64,000 nucleotides of DNA from Providencia rettgeri. Lineage in GTDB: Bacteria > Pseudomonadota > Gammaproteobacteria > Enterobacterales > Enterobacteriaceae. Below the pieces are notes generated by a model. That model saw only the letters and a program-made list of their open reading frames with translations. It was not told the origin of the DNA and did no database searches. Both the position numbers and the translations under genes were made by a program. This document shows positions 25,681 through 35,459 of this stretch, piece after piece (position 1 is the first letter of the stretch; each line of letters starts with the position of its first letter). The stretch spans positions 1,612,001-1,676,000 of the forward strand of contig NZ_CP096258.1 in assembly GCF_023205015.1 (NCBI RefSeq), read 5' to 3'.

Positions 25681-28298
25681 TTTTCTTTGTTAACCTCCGC
25701 AATAAATTCACCATTTTCCGTTGTTAAACGAATATGGGAGATGGTTTCATTACGGGCACTGAACTGAAGAAGTAACAAAGAAAGAGGCGGCAATAAAGCA
25801 CCATCAATAATTGATTCTAAGATACGTGCGCCATTTTCCGCGCGAGAAGCTCGACGTAAAATTTCACTAGGGACGTTTTCTTCTAACTGAATTTTTGCAT
25901 TAAAACGTTGTTTCAATAAGAGCATAAGACGCATCAGCTTACTATCAACAATTTGTCGTAAAATAGCAGTCGAAAGAGGTAAATAAGGGACAACTTCCAT
26001 GCGGGCCAGTAGCGCGGGTTTAAAAAATGTGGTGAGCTCAGGATAAAGTGCATCTTGCAGCTCATCTGGCTTGTCCGCATAAGCGCTAATCACATGGTCA
26101 CCTAAATTAGATGTTAGGAAGAATGCGATATTTTTGCAGTCAATAACTCGTCCTTCACCATCCGCTATCTCGCCTTTATCAAATGCTTGATAAAACAAGT
26201 TTAGAACGTCTGGATGCGCTTTCTCGACTTCATCAAGTAGAACAACAGAATAAGGCTTTTGACGAATAGCTTCTGTTAATATTCCGCCCTCACCATAGCC
26301 GACATAACCAGGAGGTGAACCGATGAGACGAGATACAGTGTGTTTCTCTTGAAACTCAGACATATTGATGGTCGTTAGGTATTGGGTTCCACCAAACATT
26401 AATTGGGCAATTTGGATCACGGTTTCTGTTTTACCGACACCACTTGGCCCTGCCAATAAAAATGCACCTAAAGGGCGACCTGGTCGGCGTAAATCAGCGC
26501 GTGCCGTTAACAAATGTTTGTGTAAGCACTGTATTGCTAATGATTGCCCTTTAATGCTTTCTTCTAAGTAGGTAGGAAGATCGGTAACAATAGATAAAGC
26601 ATCTTGTGATAATCGATTTAGTGGCACACCTGTCCATTCTGCGATGACAGCTGCAATTTGCTTTTTATCGACGTGTGGTGAAACGAGTAAGTGTGTTTCA
26701 TGCAGCTGTGCAAGTTGCTGGTCTAATGTTTGCAATTCCTGTTTCAGTTCATCTGAATGACGAGCCTCTTCGGACTGGAGCTCGGTATTTTCATCGTCTA
26801 ATAATATCGAACGCAAAGTAATAATTTGTGAAACAAGCGCTTGTTGCTGTTCCCATGCTTGTTGTATATCGGAAGCTTTTTGCTCAATCGCATTTGCTTT
26901 TGATGCTAATTCCTCAAGGCGCTCTGAGTGATTATCCAAGCCAAGATGATGTTCTCTTTTTAATATCACTGTCTCCATCTCTATTTGCTGGAGATCTGTT
27001 TTTAATGAAGAGAGCATTTTTGGTGGTGAAGATAAATTGATCGCTGCTCTTGCACACGCGGTATCTAATACATCAATGGCTTTATCGGGTAATTGGCGTC
27101 CTGAAATATAACGTTCACTCAGTTCAGCACTGGCTCTAAGAGCCTCATCATCAATAAAAACATGATGTGCTTTTTCATAAATAGAACGTAAACCACGCAT
27201 AATGATAATTGCGTCCGCAGATGTTGGCTCTTTGACTTGAACTAACTGAAAACGGCGAGCTAATGCAGCATCTTTTTCGAAATATTTTTTATATTCGCTC
27301 CAAGTGGTTGCGGCGATTGTTCTCAATTCACCACGCGCTAACGCTGGCTTTAATAAATTAGAAACATCGAGGCCACCTTGTTGGTTACCAGCCCCAATTA
27401 ATGTGTGTGCTTCATCGATGAATAGAATTATTGGATGAGGAGATTGAGAGACTTCTTGCATGATGCCTTTAAAACGTTTCTCAAATTCGCCTTTAACCGC
27501 TGCACCAGCTTGTAATGCACCTAAATCTAAGGTTAGAAGTTCACACCCTATTAATTTTTCAGGGATTTCACCGGCGATAATACGCAATGCGAGGCCTTCA
27601 ATAAGCGCGCTTTTTCCGACTCCGGGTTCCCCAACAACAACAGGGTTATTTTTTCGGCGACGGCAAAGGATATCAATCATAAGGTCGATTTCATGATCGC
27701 GACATAAAACAGGGTCAAGTTCATTATTTCGAGCTTGTTCGGTCATGTTTTGCGTAAATTTTGCTAACAATGAGTCCGACGCGATTTTGCCGTTATTTTG
27801 AGGTGCTTGTTCGTCAAAAGGTGATTCAGCAGACCCTTCTGTCCACTTATCAAAACTGAGTTTTAGTTGCTCCCGGTTTACTTGCGAAAGCATGTCTGCA
27901 ACAGGCTTTGGGAGGTAACGCAATGGCATTTGTAATAATGTCAGAAAGAGAACGCCTGAGCGAAGTTCACTGTGGTTGAATTCCGTGGATGCAAGTAACC
28001 AACTGTCTTTCATCCACTCCACTAATAATGGGGAGAAACTCGGGTAGCTCTGTGTTATGGCTTGATGAGGTGGAATTTGAATATCTAATAATTCAGACAA
28101 CTTATTAATATCCAAGGTACTCTTCTGGCTGATTAGGCGAATGTCAGTTAATGGTGTCTCAATGAGTTTCTGAAGAAACTGAGCAATCGTAATTTCAGGC
28201 TGTTGATGACTTACACAGTAGGCTGCTGCGCTTTCTAACGCATGCTTAGCAATCGGGTGTAATCGGTTTACAAGTGTTGAGAGATCAATTTGGATCAT
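25677..28298 (-). CDS. clpV: T6SS sheath-recycling ATPase ClpV (TssH)
   Basis: An 873-residue Hsp100/ClpB-type AAA+ protein. The N domain (1-150) binds the contracted sheath. The first ATPase module has GEPGVGKSAL (223-232) and ILFIDEAHTLIGAG, the middle region is a shortened coiled coil, and the second module (about 615 on) has GPSGVGKTET and VVLLDEVEKAH. Both Walker A and B motifs are complete. It disassembles contracted TssBC sheaths. It lies eight bases after tssL and overlaps the VasH-like gene. Confidence 0.97.
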   Translation of the reverse strand: MIQIDLSTLVNRLHPIAKHALESAAAYCVSHQQPEITIAQFLQKLIETPLTDIRLISQKSTLDINKLSELLDIQIPPHQAITQSYPSFSPLLVEWMKDSWLLASTEFNHSELRSGVLFLTLLQMPLRYLPKPVADMLSQVNREQLKLSFDKWTEGSAESPFDEQAPQNNGKIASDSLLAKFTQNMTEQARNNELDPVLCRDHEIDLMIDILCRRRKNNPVVVGEPGVGKSALIEGLALRIIAGEIPEKLIGCELLTLDLGALQAGAAVKGEFEKRFKGIMQEVSQSPHPIILFIDEAHTLIGAGNQQGGLDVSNLLKPALARGELRTIAATTWSEYKKYFEKDAALARRFQLVQVKEPTSADAIIIMRGLRSIYEKAHHVFIDDEALRASAELSERYISGRQLPDKAIDVLDTACARAAINLSSPPKMLSSLKTDLQQIEMETVILKREHHLGLDNHSERLEELASKANAIEQKASDIQQAWEQQQALVSQIITLRSILLDDENTELQSEEARHSDELKQELQTLDQQLAQLHETHLLVSPHVDKKQIAAVIAEWTGVPLNRLSQDALSIVTDLPTYLEESIKGQSLAIQCLHKHLLTARADLRRPGRPLGAFLLAGPSGVGKTETVIQIAQLMFGGTQYLTTINMSEFQEKHTVSRLIGSPPGYVGYGEGGILTEAIRQKPYSVVLLDEVEKAHPDVLNLFYQAFDKGEIADGEGRVIDCKNIAFFLTSNLGDHVISAYADKPDELQDALYPELTTFFKPALLARMEVVPYLPLSTAILRQIVDSKLMRLMLLLKQRFNAKIQLEENVPSEILRRASRAENGARILESIIDGALLPPLSLLLLQFSARNETISHIRLTTENGEFIAEVNKEK

Positions 28299-28306
28299 AG
28301 TGCGCC

Positions 28307-29062
28307 CTAGCCGAGTAAAGTATTAAGTTGTTCCACAATACTGAGTGTTTGGTAATTCAGTTGGGATGAATATATTTGATAAATAATGAACGCAAATATT
28401 GCAGTACCAATGATGATGTAACGCATACCTAACCGTTTACCTAAACGGTAGCGGCTCTGCTTGTTATCGCCTTTCTCAAAGAGAACAACTGGTTTCGGAT
28501 CACCTTTAAGTTGTTGTATTTGTTTCTGTAAGCGTCTAAGTAAATGATTAAATTCATCATTCTGACCCGCAGATACTTTGTAACGACCGCGGTATCCAAG
28601 ACAGAGACAAAGGTAGATAAACTCAATGAGGTCGAGGTAACGTTTGGGTTCACCTAGTAATCTTTCAATTAAAATAAAGACCTTTTCGCCCCCCCAAGAC
28701 TCATTATGAAAGTGAACAAGTAGTGACTGTTTTACCCAGCCATTTTCTTGATCCCAGCCCAATCCAAGAGCTGTTTCATCAATGAAAGTGCACAAGACAT
28801 AGCGGAACGAAACAATGGCCCCAGGCTCGTAACCTTGTATTTGTAATTGTTGTTCAATCGAAGTGATGTCCATGACCACTTGCTGGTAAAGTTTTTCTGA
28901 AAGTGGTGTTTCAGACATCGCTTTCATTCGTAAAACCATACCTAAAAGAGGTGTTGCAGCATCAATCATTGGATTAATGTTGTTACCCCGCAGTGGGATT
29001 TGGTAATTTTTTTGCGAAATACCACTATCAACATCATGATTAAGCAAAACATTATCAGTCAT
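28307..29062 (-). CDS. tssL: T6SS membrane complex protein TssL (DotU/IcmH)
   Basis: About 251 residues from the ATG at 29062, which has GGAG at the right distance; an ATG at 29074 lies upstream. The DotU cytoplasmic domain shows NPMIDAATPLLGMVLRMK and the FIDETALGLGW motif. One C-terminal membrane helix (MRYIIIGTAIFAFIIYQIY) anchors the protein. No peptidoglycan-binding OmpA-like domain is attached, so anchoring to the wall must come from elsewhere. It overlaps tssK by eight bases. Confidence 0.95.
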   Translation of the reverse strand: MTDNVLLNHDVDSGISQKNYQIPLRGNNINPMIDAATPLLGMVLRMKAMSETPLSEKLYQQVVMDITSIEQQLQIQGYEPGAIVSFRYVLCTFIDETALGLGWDQENGWVKQSLLVHFHNESWGGEKVFILIERLLGEPKRYLDLIEFIYLCLCLGYRGRYKVSAGQNDEFNHLLRRLQKQIQQLKGDPKPVVLFEKGDNKQSRYRLGKRLGMRYIIIGTAIFAFIIYQIYSSQLNYQTLSIVEQLNTLLG

Positions 29063-30413
29063 AGAGTGCTCCATCTCTTATTGCCCACAACTGAATATCT
29101 AAATCAGGGAAATTCCCAGAGACGTGGAATGCGATGTTGCCATCCTGTTGGATCCCTTTCCATTCATTACCTTGTTGATCAAAATGGAAGTAGTTATACC
29201 CGGAATGATAAGGTAATTGTCGTGGGGCGGTTGAAAGGGGAGATAAAGGAACCCCCGGTATTTGAACACTGACCAAGCTACGAATGTTATTTACCGTTGT
29301 TACTTTAGTTTGTTGTGGGAACTGTTTGCGTAATTGTTCCTGAGGCATCTGCGACTTAACTGCAATAATAAATTCAGCTTTTTGGAGCAGTTGTTTGTCA
29401 TGAATAGTGGCCACTCGAATACCGTGTTCTTGGATCTGTAACGGAATAGGAATTGCTCGAGGCGTCAAGACAACACTCAATGCTTCACGGATATTTTTTA
29501 TTAATGGGAGAAAGCTATTTGTTAAATCAAAGTGTTTATATTTTGCAATGGTATCGGGTAAGCGTGACGAATTCGTGAATGTTTGTAGCTCACCACAAAG
29601 TTCTAATAAGTCCCGAAAGAGTTTTTCAGGATGAATAACTGGTTCTTGCGCATAGTGCGAATAAAGAGGATAGCTACGGTTGAGTACTTGTAGCATCATA
29701 AATTCAGCGACATCCGCAACACCTTGCTGGCCAGGGGCGCCAATTCGGGAGGCAATTTGCTTACCCCGTTCATACAAAGTACCTTCAATCTCAGTGAGAA
29801 ATTCATTCAGTAATAGCGATGCTCGAATATTCAAAAGGCTTGGAATATAATCGTCATCAAGCGTTATGCTTCCGTTGGCATTACGCTCTCTAATGCGGCA
29901 TATAGGCAGTGCCACGTAGGCATCTAAGCCACTTTTACCTTGTTTAAGGATGGGGTTTAGTTGTGCAACATGGATAGTGCTTAAATCGCCATTTTCTGTA
30001 TGTAAATCACGAACATTTTCTATACATTCGCTATAACGTGAAAGTAAACGACTCCCATTATGCTCGTTTGATATTTCGTTGACGTTTCCATTAGTCAAAG
30101 GAAAGGCGAGATAAATAATATTACTATCACTGTCGGTAATATTTTGTATATCAATTGGTTGAGGTGACAAGTCTTGGTTAGGAAAAGAAAAAATGGTACC
30201 GTCAGGCATAACACCAGATGCTTCCTTAATACCAATACGGCCTAAAGAATATAAATCGTTACTTAAAGATAAGTGACTGAATCCCCAAAAATGAGAAATA
30301 AAATTTTTGAGAATACTTTCTGTAACGTAATCTTGATGACGTTGTTGTTGCTGGAAATGCTGAGGTTTGATAAATAGCCCTTCACGCCAAATTACTCTAT
30401 TTTTAGTCGACAT
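29055..30413 (-). CDS. tssK: T6SS baseplate protein TssK
   Basis: About 452 residues from the ATG at 30413, favoured because GAGG lies eight bases before it; the ATG at 30422 has no room for a ribosome site. The family N terminus is clear: RVIWREGLFIKPQHFQQQQR. SPLSTAPRQLPYHSGYNYFHF near the C terminus is also typical. TssK connects the baseplate to the TssLM membrane complex. It begins one base after the tssJ stop. Confidence 0.96.
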   Translation of the reverse strand: MSTKNRVIWREGLFIKPQHFQQQQRHQDYVTESILKNFISHFWGFSHLSLSNDLYSLGRIGIKEASGVMPDGTIFSFPNQDLSPQPIDIQNITDSDSNIIYLAFPLTNGNVNEISNEHNGSRLLSRYSECIENVRDLHTENGDLSTIHVAQLNPILKQGKSGLDAYVALPICRIRERNANGSITLDDDYIPSLLNIRASLLLNEFLTEIEGTLYERGKQIASRIGAPGQQGVADVAEFMMLQVLNRSYPLYSHYAQEPVIHPEKLFRDLLELCGELQTFTNSSRLPDTIAKYKHFDLTNSFLPLIKNIREALSVVLTPRAIPIPLQIQEHGIRVATIHDKQLLQKAEFIIAVKSQMPQEQLRKQFPQQTKVTTVNNIRSLVSVQIPGVPLSPLSTAPRQLPYHSGYNYFHFDQQGNEWKGIQQDGNIAFHVSGNFPDLDIQLWAIRDGALYD

Positions 30414-30414
30414 A

Positions 30415-30966
30415 TTAATCATCCTCTTCTTGTCTAAATTCGATTTCGTTTTCTCTAATGTGAGCTAAAATAAAGTAATGGCGTCCCTTACCTCGGGCTT
30501 TGACTATTTTTTTCCATTCGGCATTATCAGGGTCTGAATAATAGGCAATAATGCCGATATAACGATTAGATGCCTGCAGCGTCATCGTCGGGAAGGGCTT
30601 ATATTGGCCAGGCAAGATAGTGTAATCTTGGTGATCAATATAATTTTTCTTCAGCACTTTCTCTAAGTCCCCATCTTTAGCTTCTATCTGGTCATGATCT
30701 AAAGAACCAAATAAAGAATCTTCATTAAGATAAACAATTTGGATATTTATCGGTGCAGCTTCACCTTCCTGATTAGGGTTAATATAGGGCTCGGCGAGGA
30801 TGGTTAAAGCAACCGTGGATGGCTGATCTTTTGGATAGCCAACGGGAATAGACGGGTCTAATAGAATTTGCCCCACTTTTGACGCTGTCTGTAGCGATTT
30901 ACTACACCCACTCAAAATGAAAAATGAGGCAAATAGCAATAACACTGAAAAAGTCCTAAGCTGCAT
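30415..30966 (-). CDS. tssJ: T6SS outer-membrane lipoprotein TssJ
   Basis: A 183-residue protein with a lipoprotein signal peptide (lipobox LSGC, Cys21). The TssJ transthyretin-like fold has the conserved VALTILAEPYINPNQEGEAA and a PIPVQI-like strand (APINIQIVYL), then SLFGSLDHD. It anchors the periplasmic domain of TssM at the outer membrane. It starts one base after the FHA gene ends and is followed at once by tssK. Confidence 0.93.
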   Translation of the reverse strand: MQLRTFSVLLLFASFFILSGCSKSLQTASKVGQILLDPSIPVGYPKDQPSTVALTILAEPYINPNQEGEAAPINIQIVYLNEDSLFGSLDHDQIEAKDGDLEKVLKKNYIDHQDYTILPGQYKPFPTMTLQASNRYIGIIAYYSDPDNAEWKKIVKARGKGRHYFILAHIRENEIEFRQEEDD

Positions 30967-30967
30967 T

Positions 30968-32233
30968 TTAAGCTTCCTCTATCCCTTTTCTTAATGCTCG
31001 GTCATAAGCATGGGAATAAACTTCATAGAATAATTTTTCAAAACCCTGTTGCCGAGATGAAGAAAGCTCTTTGTAGTAGTTGCTGTACATTTCCCATGCC
31101 CAGCCATCAGTCATTGGCGTATTATCTGAAGCACGTCGATATTGGGAAAAACGGTTTAATAAATGTTCTGGAGAAAAAGCCGCAAGCATTGTTGCTAAAG
31201 CAGTCGATATCGCTTCTTGATTTGCATGGTAATGCAACTGCATATTGTGCAAACTTTCAGTGACGGCGGAGGGTGCTGAAAGGTGAACAGGGCTACGTTC
31301 ATCTGTAAACATCAATTTCATCGTATCTTCATAACTACTGTTTAGACGTAACGGATTATCTTCAATAGGTCGGAGTTGCTTATCTTGTAAACTCTCCTGC
31401 TGTTGCTGCAAAGCGAGTAAACCTTCAACAGCAGCTTTCATTGTTTTACCGAGCTCGATGAGAAAGTCATTAGCTTGCTGAGAGCTAGCTAAATTAAGAT
31501 GGACACCTAAACCATGCATGAGAGGGTTAACGGCCACATGATCAATATCGGTCATGTGTTCATCTTCGAAAGGTGTAATTTTGGGTAAATCAATAAATTC
31601 TTGTACCATGGTATTCTCTTGATTATCAGATATCGCAAGGGTAGGTGAATAAGAGAGTGGGCTACTCAATAAAGAAGGTTCAGAGACGACGGATTGACTC
31701 TTAGAAATTAAACTGAGATTTTCATTTTCTAGCGCTTGTAAGGGATCCGCCGTGAAAGCACCTTGAACAGTTGGAACAAATGGGGATTCTTTGTTTTCAT
31801 TATTGACCGTATCAATATCAAATAATGAATCTAAAGGATTATGATCTTTTGCAACAATCGATTGAGGTGTTGCTACCATCATATTTTGTACTGGCTGCCC
31901 AGTTAAACTAATATTGGTTGTAATAACCAGTTTGCCCACTCTGATTTGGTCTCCTTGGGCAAGTTTCACGGCATCAAGATGTATAGGAATAATTGCGTGA
32001 TTAATGTAAACAGAGTCTGAGTTTACTTTTAAGCAAAAATGCTGATCTTTCCAGAAAACAGTAAACTGACAGGCAGAGATAGCACCATCAGCATCTTGAA
32101 TTTTCCAGTCACATTGATTGCCACTACCAATTAGGCCACCATGTTGAGTCAAGGTTGCGCTCGGAAGATAACCACTTTCTAGCTGTTCACTATTCGTTAT
32201 ACTAAATGAAATTATTGGCTGATGTTTATCCAT
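30968..32233 (-). CDS. tagH: T6SS forkhead-associated protein TagH/Fha
   Basis: A 421-residue protein with an N-terminal FHA domain at about residues 20-110 (GGLIGSGNQCDWKIQDADGA, then VYINHAIIPI and GDQIRVGKLVI). A low-complexity Ser/Pro-rich linker and a C-terminal T6SS-FHA domain (FSPEHLLNRFSQYRR and WEMYSNYYKELS) follow. FHA domains bind phosphothreonine and in some systems respond to PpkA/PppA. No kinase or phosphatase gene is present in this operon. Five bases separate it from tssG. Confidence 0.9.
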   Translation of the reverse strand: MDKHQPIISFSITNSEQLESGYLPSATLTQHGGLIGSGNQCDWKIQDADGAISACQFTVFWKDQHFCLKVNSDSVYINHAIIPIHLDAVKLAQGDQIRVGKLVITTNISLTGQPVQNMMVATPQSIVAKDHNPLDSLFDIDTVNNENKESPFVPTVQGAFTADPLQALENENLSLISKSQSVVSEPSLLSSPLSYSPTLAISDNQENTMVQEFIDLPKITPFEDEHMTDIDHVAVNPLMHGLGVHLNLASSQQANDFLIELGKTMKAAVEGLLALQQQQESLQDKQLRPIEDNPLRLNSSYEDTMKLMFTDERSPVHLSAPSAVTESLHNMQLHYHANQEAISTALATMLAAFSPEHLLNRFSQYRRASDNTPMTDGWAWEMYSNYYKELSSSRQQGFEKLFYEVYSHAYDRALRKGIEEA

Positions 32234-32238
32234 GTCTT

Positions 32239-33276
32239 TTATTCCAATACCGTAATGGTGATATTTGGTTTTTTAGCGGGTTTACCTAAAAAGCTTTGCC
32301 AGCCTAATTGGTTGTGATTTTTTTTACCTAAACAGAAACCTTCAGCTTGATTCTCTGCGATACTAAGACGTAAATCCCAAGCTAATTGCTCATGAAAAAT
32401 GTATGAAACGAAGGCAACGAGAGGAGCGAAATCACTACCATTAGGTAAAAAACGCATATAACGTTCTATAGTTAATCCACTGATTTCTATAGTGCATTTT
32501 CCATTGCAATCATCTATGTGAGACCCAAGACTAAAATTTTCACCTAATAACATTCGAGGTTGAGATTTTTGCCCAGGTTGATGAGAAATAATGCCTAACT
32601 TATTTTGCTGTGATTCCGGGATAGGGACACGACGGGTTTCCCACTCAATAACATCTACATTTTCTAAGTCAAAACAATGAGATATTAGGCTACTAATGAC
32701 ATCTGCTGAACGGCTGGGGCTCGCTAAAAGGCCAGCATAAGCGAGCATTTTGCTGTGATTGATTTTAATCCGTCCACGGTTAGCCCCATTCCCTAATCCT
32801 ACGAGAGAAAACATATACTGGGAAAATGAATCTTGGCCTTCATTTTCAAAACAAATGTAATAGCGGTATTTTCGCCAGATACGATAGAGCAGAGAGAGCA
32901 ATCGATGATTAAAGATATTTAAAAAATCAGAGATCCCTGGGATTTGCTGCGCATCTTCCCAAGCAAATTCATCAAGGTAATAGCCAGGAAGTGGCGACTG
33001 GCTTCCTTGCAGCCCGAGAAAAGCAACCTCCAGCTCATACTGATGAGTGGCATTCTTTTCAAAAGACACGATATCTCTCGTTGGAAATGCGACATTAGAG
33101 TGTGATTTAAAGTGAATAATATCGCTATTATCACGAGTGATATCCATGTCTTGATGAATCATTTTGTTTAATAATTCAACAAGTTGATAAAAATTATACT
33201 CTGTAACCGATGAGCCAGCTTGTTCCAGCCAGCGATCGATTATTTCAGTATGTGCTGGTTGATTTGTGCTGGCCAC
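32239..33276 (-). CDS. tssG: T6SS baseplate protein TssG
   Basis: A 345-residue TssG. Typical blocks are VAFPTRDIVSFE, VAFLGLQGSQSPLPGYYLDE and FLNIFNHRLLSLLYRIWRKY, with LGENFSLGSHIDD and RYMRFLPNG further on. TssG forms the TssF2G wedge of the baseplate. Its start lies 37 bases inside tssF, a long overlap that suggests coupled translation and fixed stoichiometry. Confidence 0.96.
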   Translation of the reverse strand: MASTNQPAHTEIIDRWLEQAGSSVTEYNFYQLVELLNKMIHQDMDITRDNSDIIHFKSHSNVAFPTRDIVSFEKNATHQYELEVAFLGLQGSQSPLPGYYLDEFAWEDAQQIPGISDFLNIFNHRLLSLLYRIWRKYRYYICFENEGQDSFSQYMFSLVGLGNGANRGRIKINHSKMLAYAGLLASPSRSADVISSLISHCFDLENVDVIEWETRRVPIPESQQNKLGIISHQPGQKSQPRMLLGENFSLGSHIDDCNGKCTIEISGLTIERYMRFLPNGSDFAPLVAFVSYIFHEQLAWDLRLSIAENQAEGFCLGKKNHNQLGWQSFLGKPAKKPNITITVLE

Positions 33277-35015
33277 TGATAAATTTCCTTATTATCAAGG
33301 TTAAGAACTTCTAATTCATGAAACATATTAATGCTGGTATACAGCCTAAAAAATTGAGCAATAACAGTACAAAATAAGAATAAGCTTCCTTCAGAAAGAA
33401 ACGCGTTCTGACGTACGACTAAGGTTGTTTTTAATCCACGAACTGGCAGTCCTTTGTAGATACGTTCGATATGCTCTGAATGTAAATCAACTAATGCATC
33501 CAAACGTTTTTGGGATTGCCTTGCGGTCTGCTTGTCATAAACTGAAGGTAAATCATAAAGTTGCAATATTTTTTTTAATGAATCTAGATTCAATAAAGAT
33601 TGATAGTTTAGGGATAAATTCGTCAGCTCAGACCAATACAGCGTTTTATCAAGTAGGGGATATAAGGGAACTGTTGGCTTGAATAAGTTTTTAGCTGATA
33701 AAGCCCCATAAGGTATGAATGAATTATCTAAGTCAATTGATCGCGTGGATAATTGGGAGGCGATATAGCGATTAGTACAATTGAGTGAAATCGAAACCGT
33801 TTCGTCACATTGCTGTAATTGGTGTTCGTGTTGACGAACAAAAGAAAGCCGATGGGCATAGCCATAGGTACGCTCTTTTTGGGTTACCTTTAAACGATAA
33901 TATCCATCATTTTGCTCGTGATGGTTCTGATGATAAAAGCTTTCAAATGGGGTATAGGTGACCGGGTAAGCTTTACCTTCAGATGGATAGCGTAATCCAT
34001 AAACTTCATTAATGGAAAAAATATCAAAACAGTGGGCGTATTGGTAATTAGGACTTAATACATATTCCTCATCTTTTCCTGTGAGATTGATTGCTTCACT
34101 GTCAGCACGGAATAAATTCACGATGGGAGTACAATTTAGTTTAATACTATCGTTATGAAGAATAACCCCATCGGGGATTTCTTTATCAAAGTTAATAACA
34201 AGTTTGAATTGCTTGGTTTGGATAGCTAAGGGAATGTCATCCATTCCTTGAATATCCAAAAATAGAAAGGCTTCAGGAAAACAGAAAAACTCTTGTAAGA
34301 TGCGGTAACCATCATAACTATTTTTTGGATAAGGGAGTAATGCATCCTGTTTTTGAAAACCAACAGGTTTCACTGCAAACTGGTTAAGTGGTAATACATG
34401 CTCATCTGTGATTAGTGAGGCATTCTGTATATGCTGGCTTAATAAAAAATAAAGCTGATTTGTTGTAAATGGAGAACCATTTAAATAAAAACATAATTTA
34501 TTTAAACCAATGTTTGCGAGAGGTTGTATTTCATCCAACTCAAATGTTATTTCAATGGCGGTTGTTCTTTGTAAGGTTTGCGTAATTTTCGCTGGTATTA
34601 ACCAGAGGTCACGACTTTGACTAAATCGACATTGAAATAAAGTTTCTTGGTTGGTATTTTCATTTTGTACATAAATAGGTATTGCATTAAAGAATTGGCC
34701 CGCTGAAATTTTTATCGCATGTTGGCATTCTGCATAATTAGGTTGGTATTCAACAATTGTCATGCTAGGTACAGGACGTGCGTAATTAGGCCATAGCATA
34801 TTTGCTAAGCTATTAGTTAATTCAGGAAATTGCCTATCTATTTGTTGCCGTAAATTACCTGATAAATACGATAGCCCGTCGATAATACGGGCACTATCAG
34901 GATCTTGAATTTTATTAGATAACAAATTGACAAGTTGCGGCTTTTCTTGCGCAACTTCTTCTGCTAAATCATTTAAGTATTCTGATTCATTCGTAAAATA
35001 GTTTTTTGATGACAT
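33240..35015 (-). CDS. tssF: T6SS baseplate protein TssF
   Basis: A 591-residue TssF of usual size. It has YLNDLAEEVAQEKPQLVNLL at the N terminus, the MLWPNYARPVPSMTIVEYQP motif near residue 70 and GTPYTPFESFYH-like sequence near 375. It makes the wedge with TssG, which it overlaps. It begins seven bases after tssE. A diverged second TssF is encoded at the far end of the operon (16120-17856); this one keeps the conserved motifs and is the probable main baseplate subunit. Confidence 0.96.
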   Translation of the reverse strand: MSSKNYFTNESEYLNDLAEEVAQEKPQLVNLLSNKIQDPDSARIIDGLSYLSGNLRQQIDRQFPELTNSLANMLWPNYARPVPSMTIVEYQPNYAECQHAIKISAGQFFNAIPIYVQNENTNQETLFQCRFSQSRDLWLIPAKITQTLQRTTAIEITFELDEIQPLANIGLNKLCFYLNGSPFTTNQLYFLLSQHIQNASLITDEHVLPLNQFAVKPVGFQKQDALLPYPKNSYDGYRILQEFFCFPEAFLFLDIQGMDDIPLAIQTKQFKLVINFDKEIPDGVILHNDSIKLNCTPIVNLFRADSEAINLTGKDEEYVLSPNYQYAHCFDIFSINEVYGLRYPSEGKAYPVTYTPFESFYHQNHHEQNDGYYRLKVTQKERTYGYAHRLSFVRQHEHQLQQCDETVSISLNCTNRYIASQLSTRSIDLDNSFIPYGALSAKNLFKPTVPLYPLLDKTLYWSELTNLSLNYQSLLNLDSLKKILQLYDLPSVYDKQTARQSQKRLDALVDLHSEHIERIYKGLPVRGLKTTLVVRQNAFLSEGSLFLFCTVIAQFFRLYTSINMFHELEVLNLDNKEIYQWPAQINQHILK

Positions 35016-35022
35016 AAGAGTG

Positions 35023-35454
35023 CTACTTTAACTGGTATCTACGATTGCTATCCAAATACATATTGAATTCAATAAGCTGCTTTTGGTCATCTAAATCAAT
35101 ACAAGCATTAATACTGAATTGTAAAGATAAACTATCTGCATCATTTTCAATGAATTGCACATCAACACTTGTGATCCTAGGTTCATAAGTGAGGATGCAA
35201 CTTGCAATGCTATTCTCTAATTCGGCTTTAAAATCAACCGCAGATTGAGTCGCATCATTTAAATCAGGTATCCCTAAACATGGTGAGCCTTGGCAACCAT
35301 TCGGCCGACTATTCAGGACATAATTTAAATTTTGTTTAATTGATTCAATGAGTGTATTTGTACGTGAACGAGAGGAAAAACTCGCATTTTTCCTCTTAAT
35401 TCGATCGAATAAGCTGGCTCCGCTGTTAGGGGACCAGCCGTGATTAAATGACAT
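35023..35454 (-). CDS. tssE: T6SS baseplate protein TssE (gp25-like)
   Basis: A 143-residue gp25/lysozyme-like protein. The family pattern SLFDRI is near the N terminus, followed by IKQNLNYVLNSRPNGCQGSP, GIPDLND and a C-terminal strand pair ending in FNMYLDSNRRYQLK. It staples the baseplate to the sheath. It sits five bases after tssC and seven before tssF. Confidence 0.93.
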   Translation of the reverse strand: MSFNHGWSPNSGASLFDRIKRKNASFSSRSRTNTLIESIKQNLNYVLNSRPNGCQGSPCLGIPDLNDATQSAVDFKAELENSIASCILTYEPRITSVDVQFIENDADSLSLQFSINACIDLDDQKQLIEFNMYLDSNRRYQLK

Positions 35455-35459
35455 CTCCG

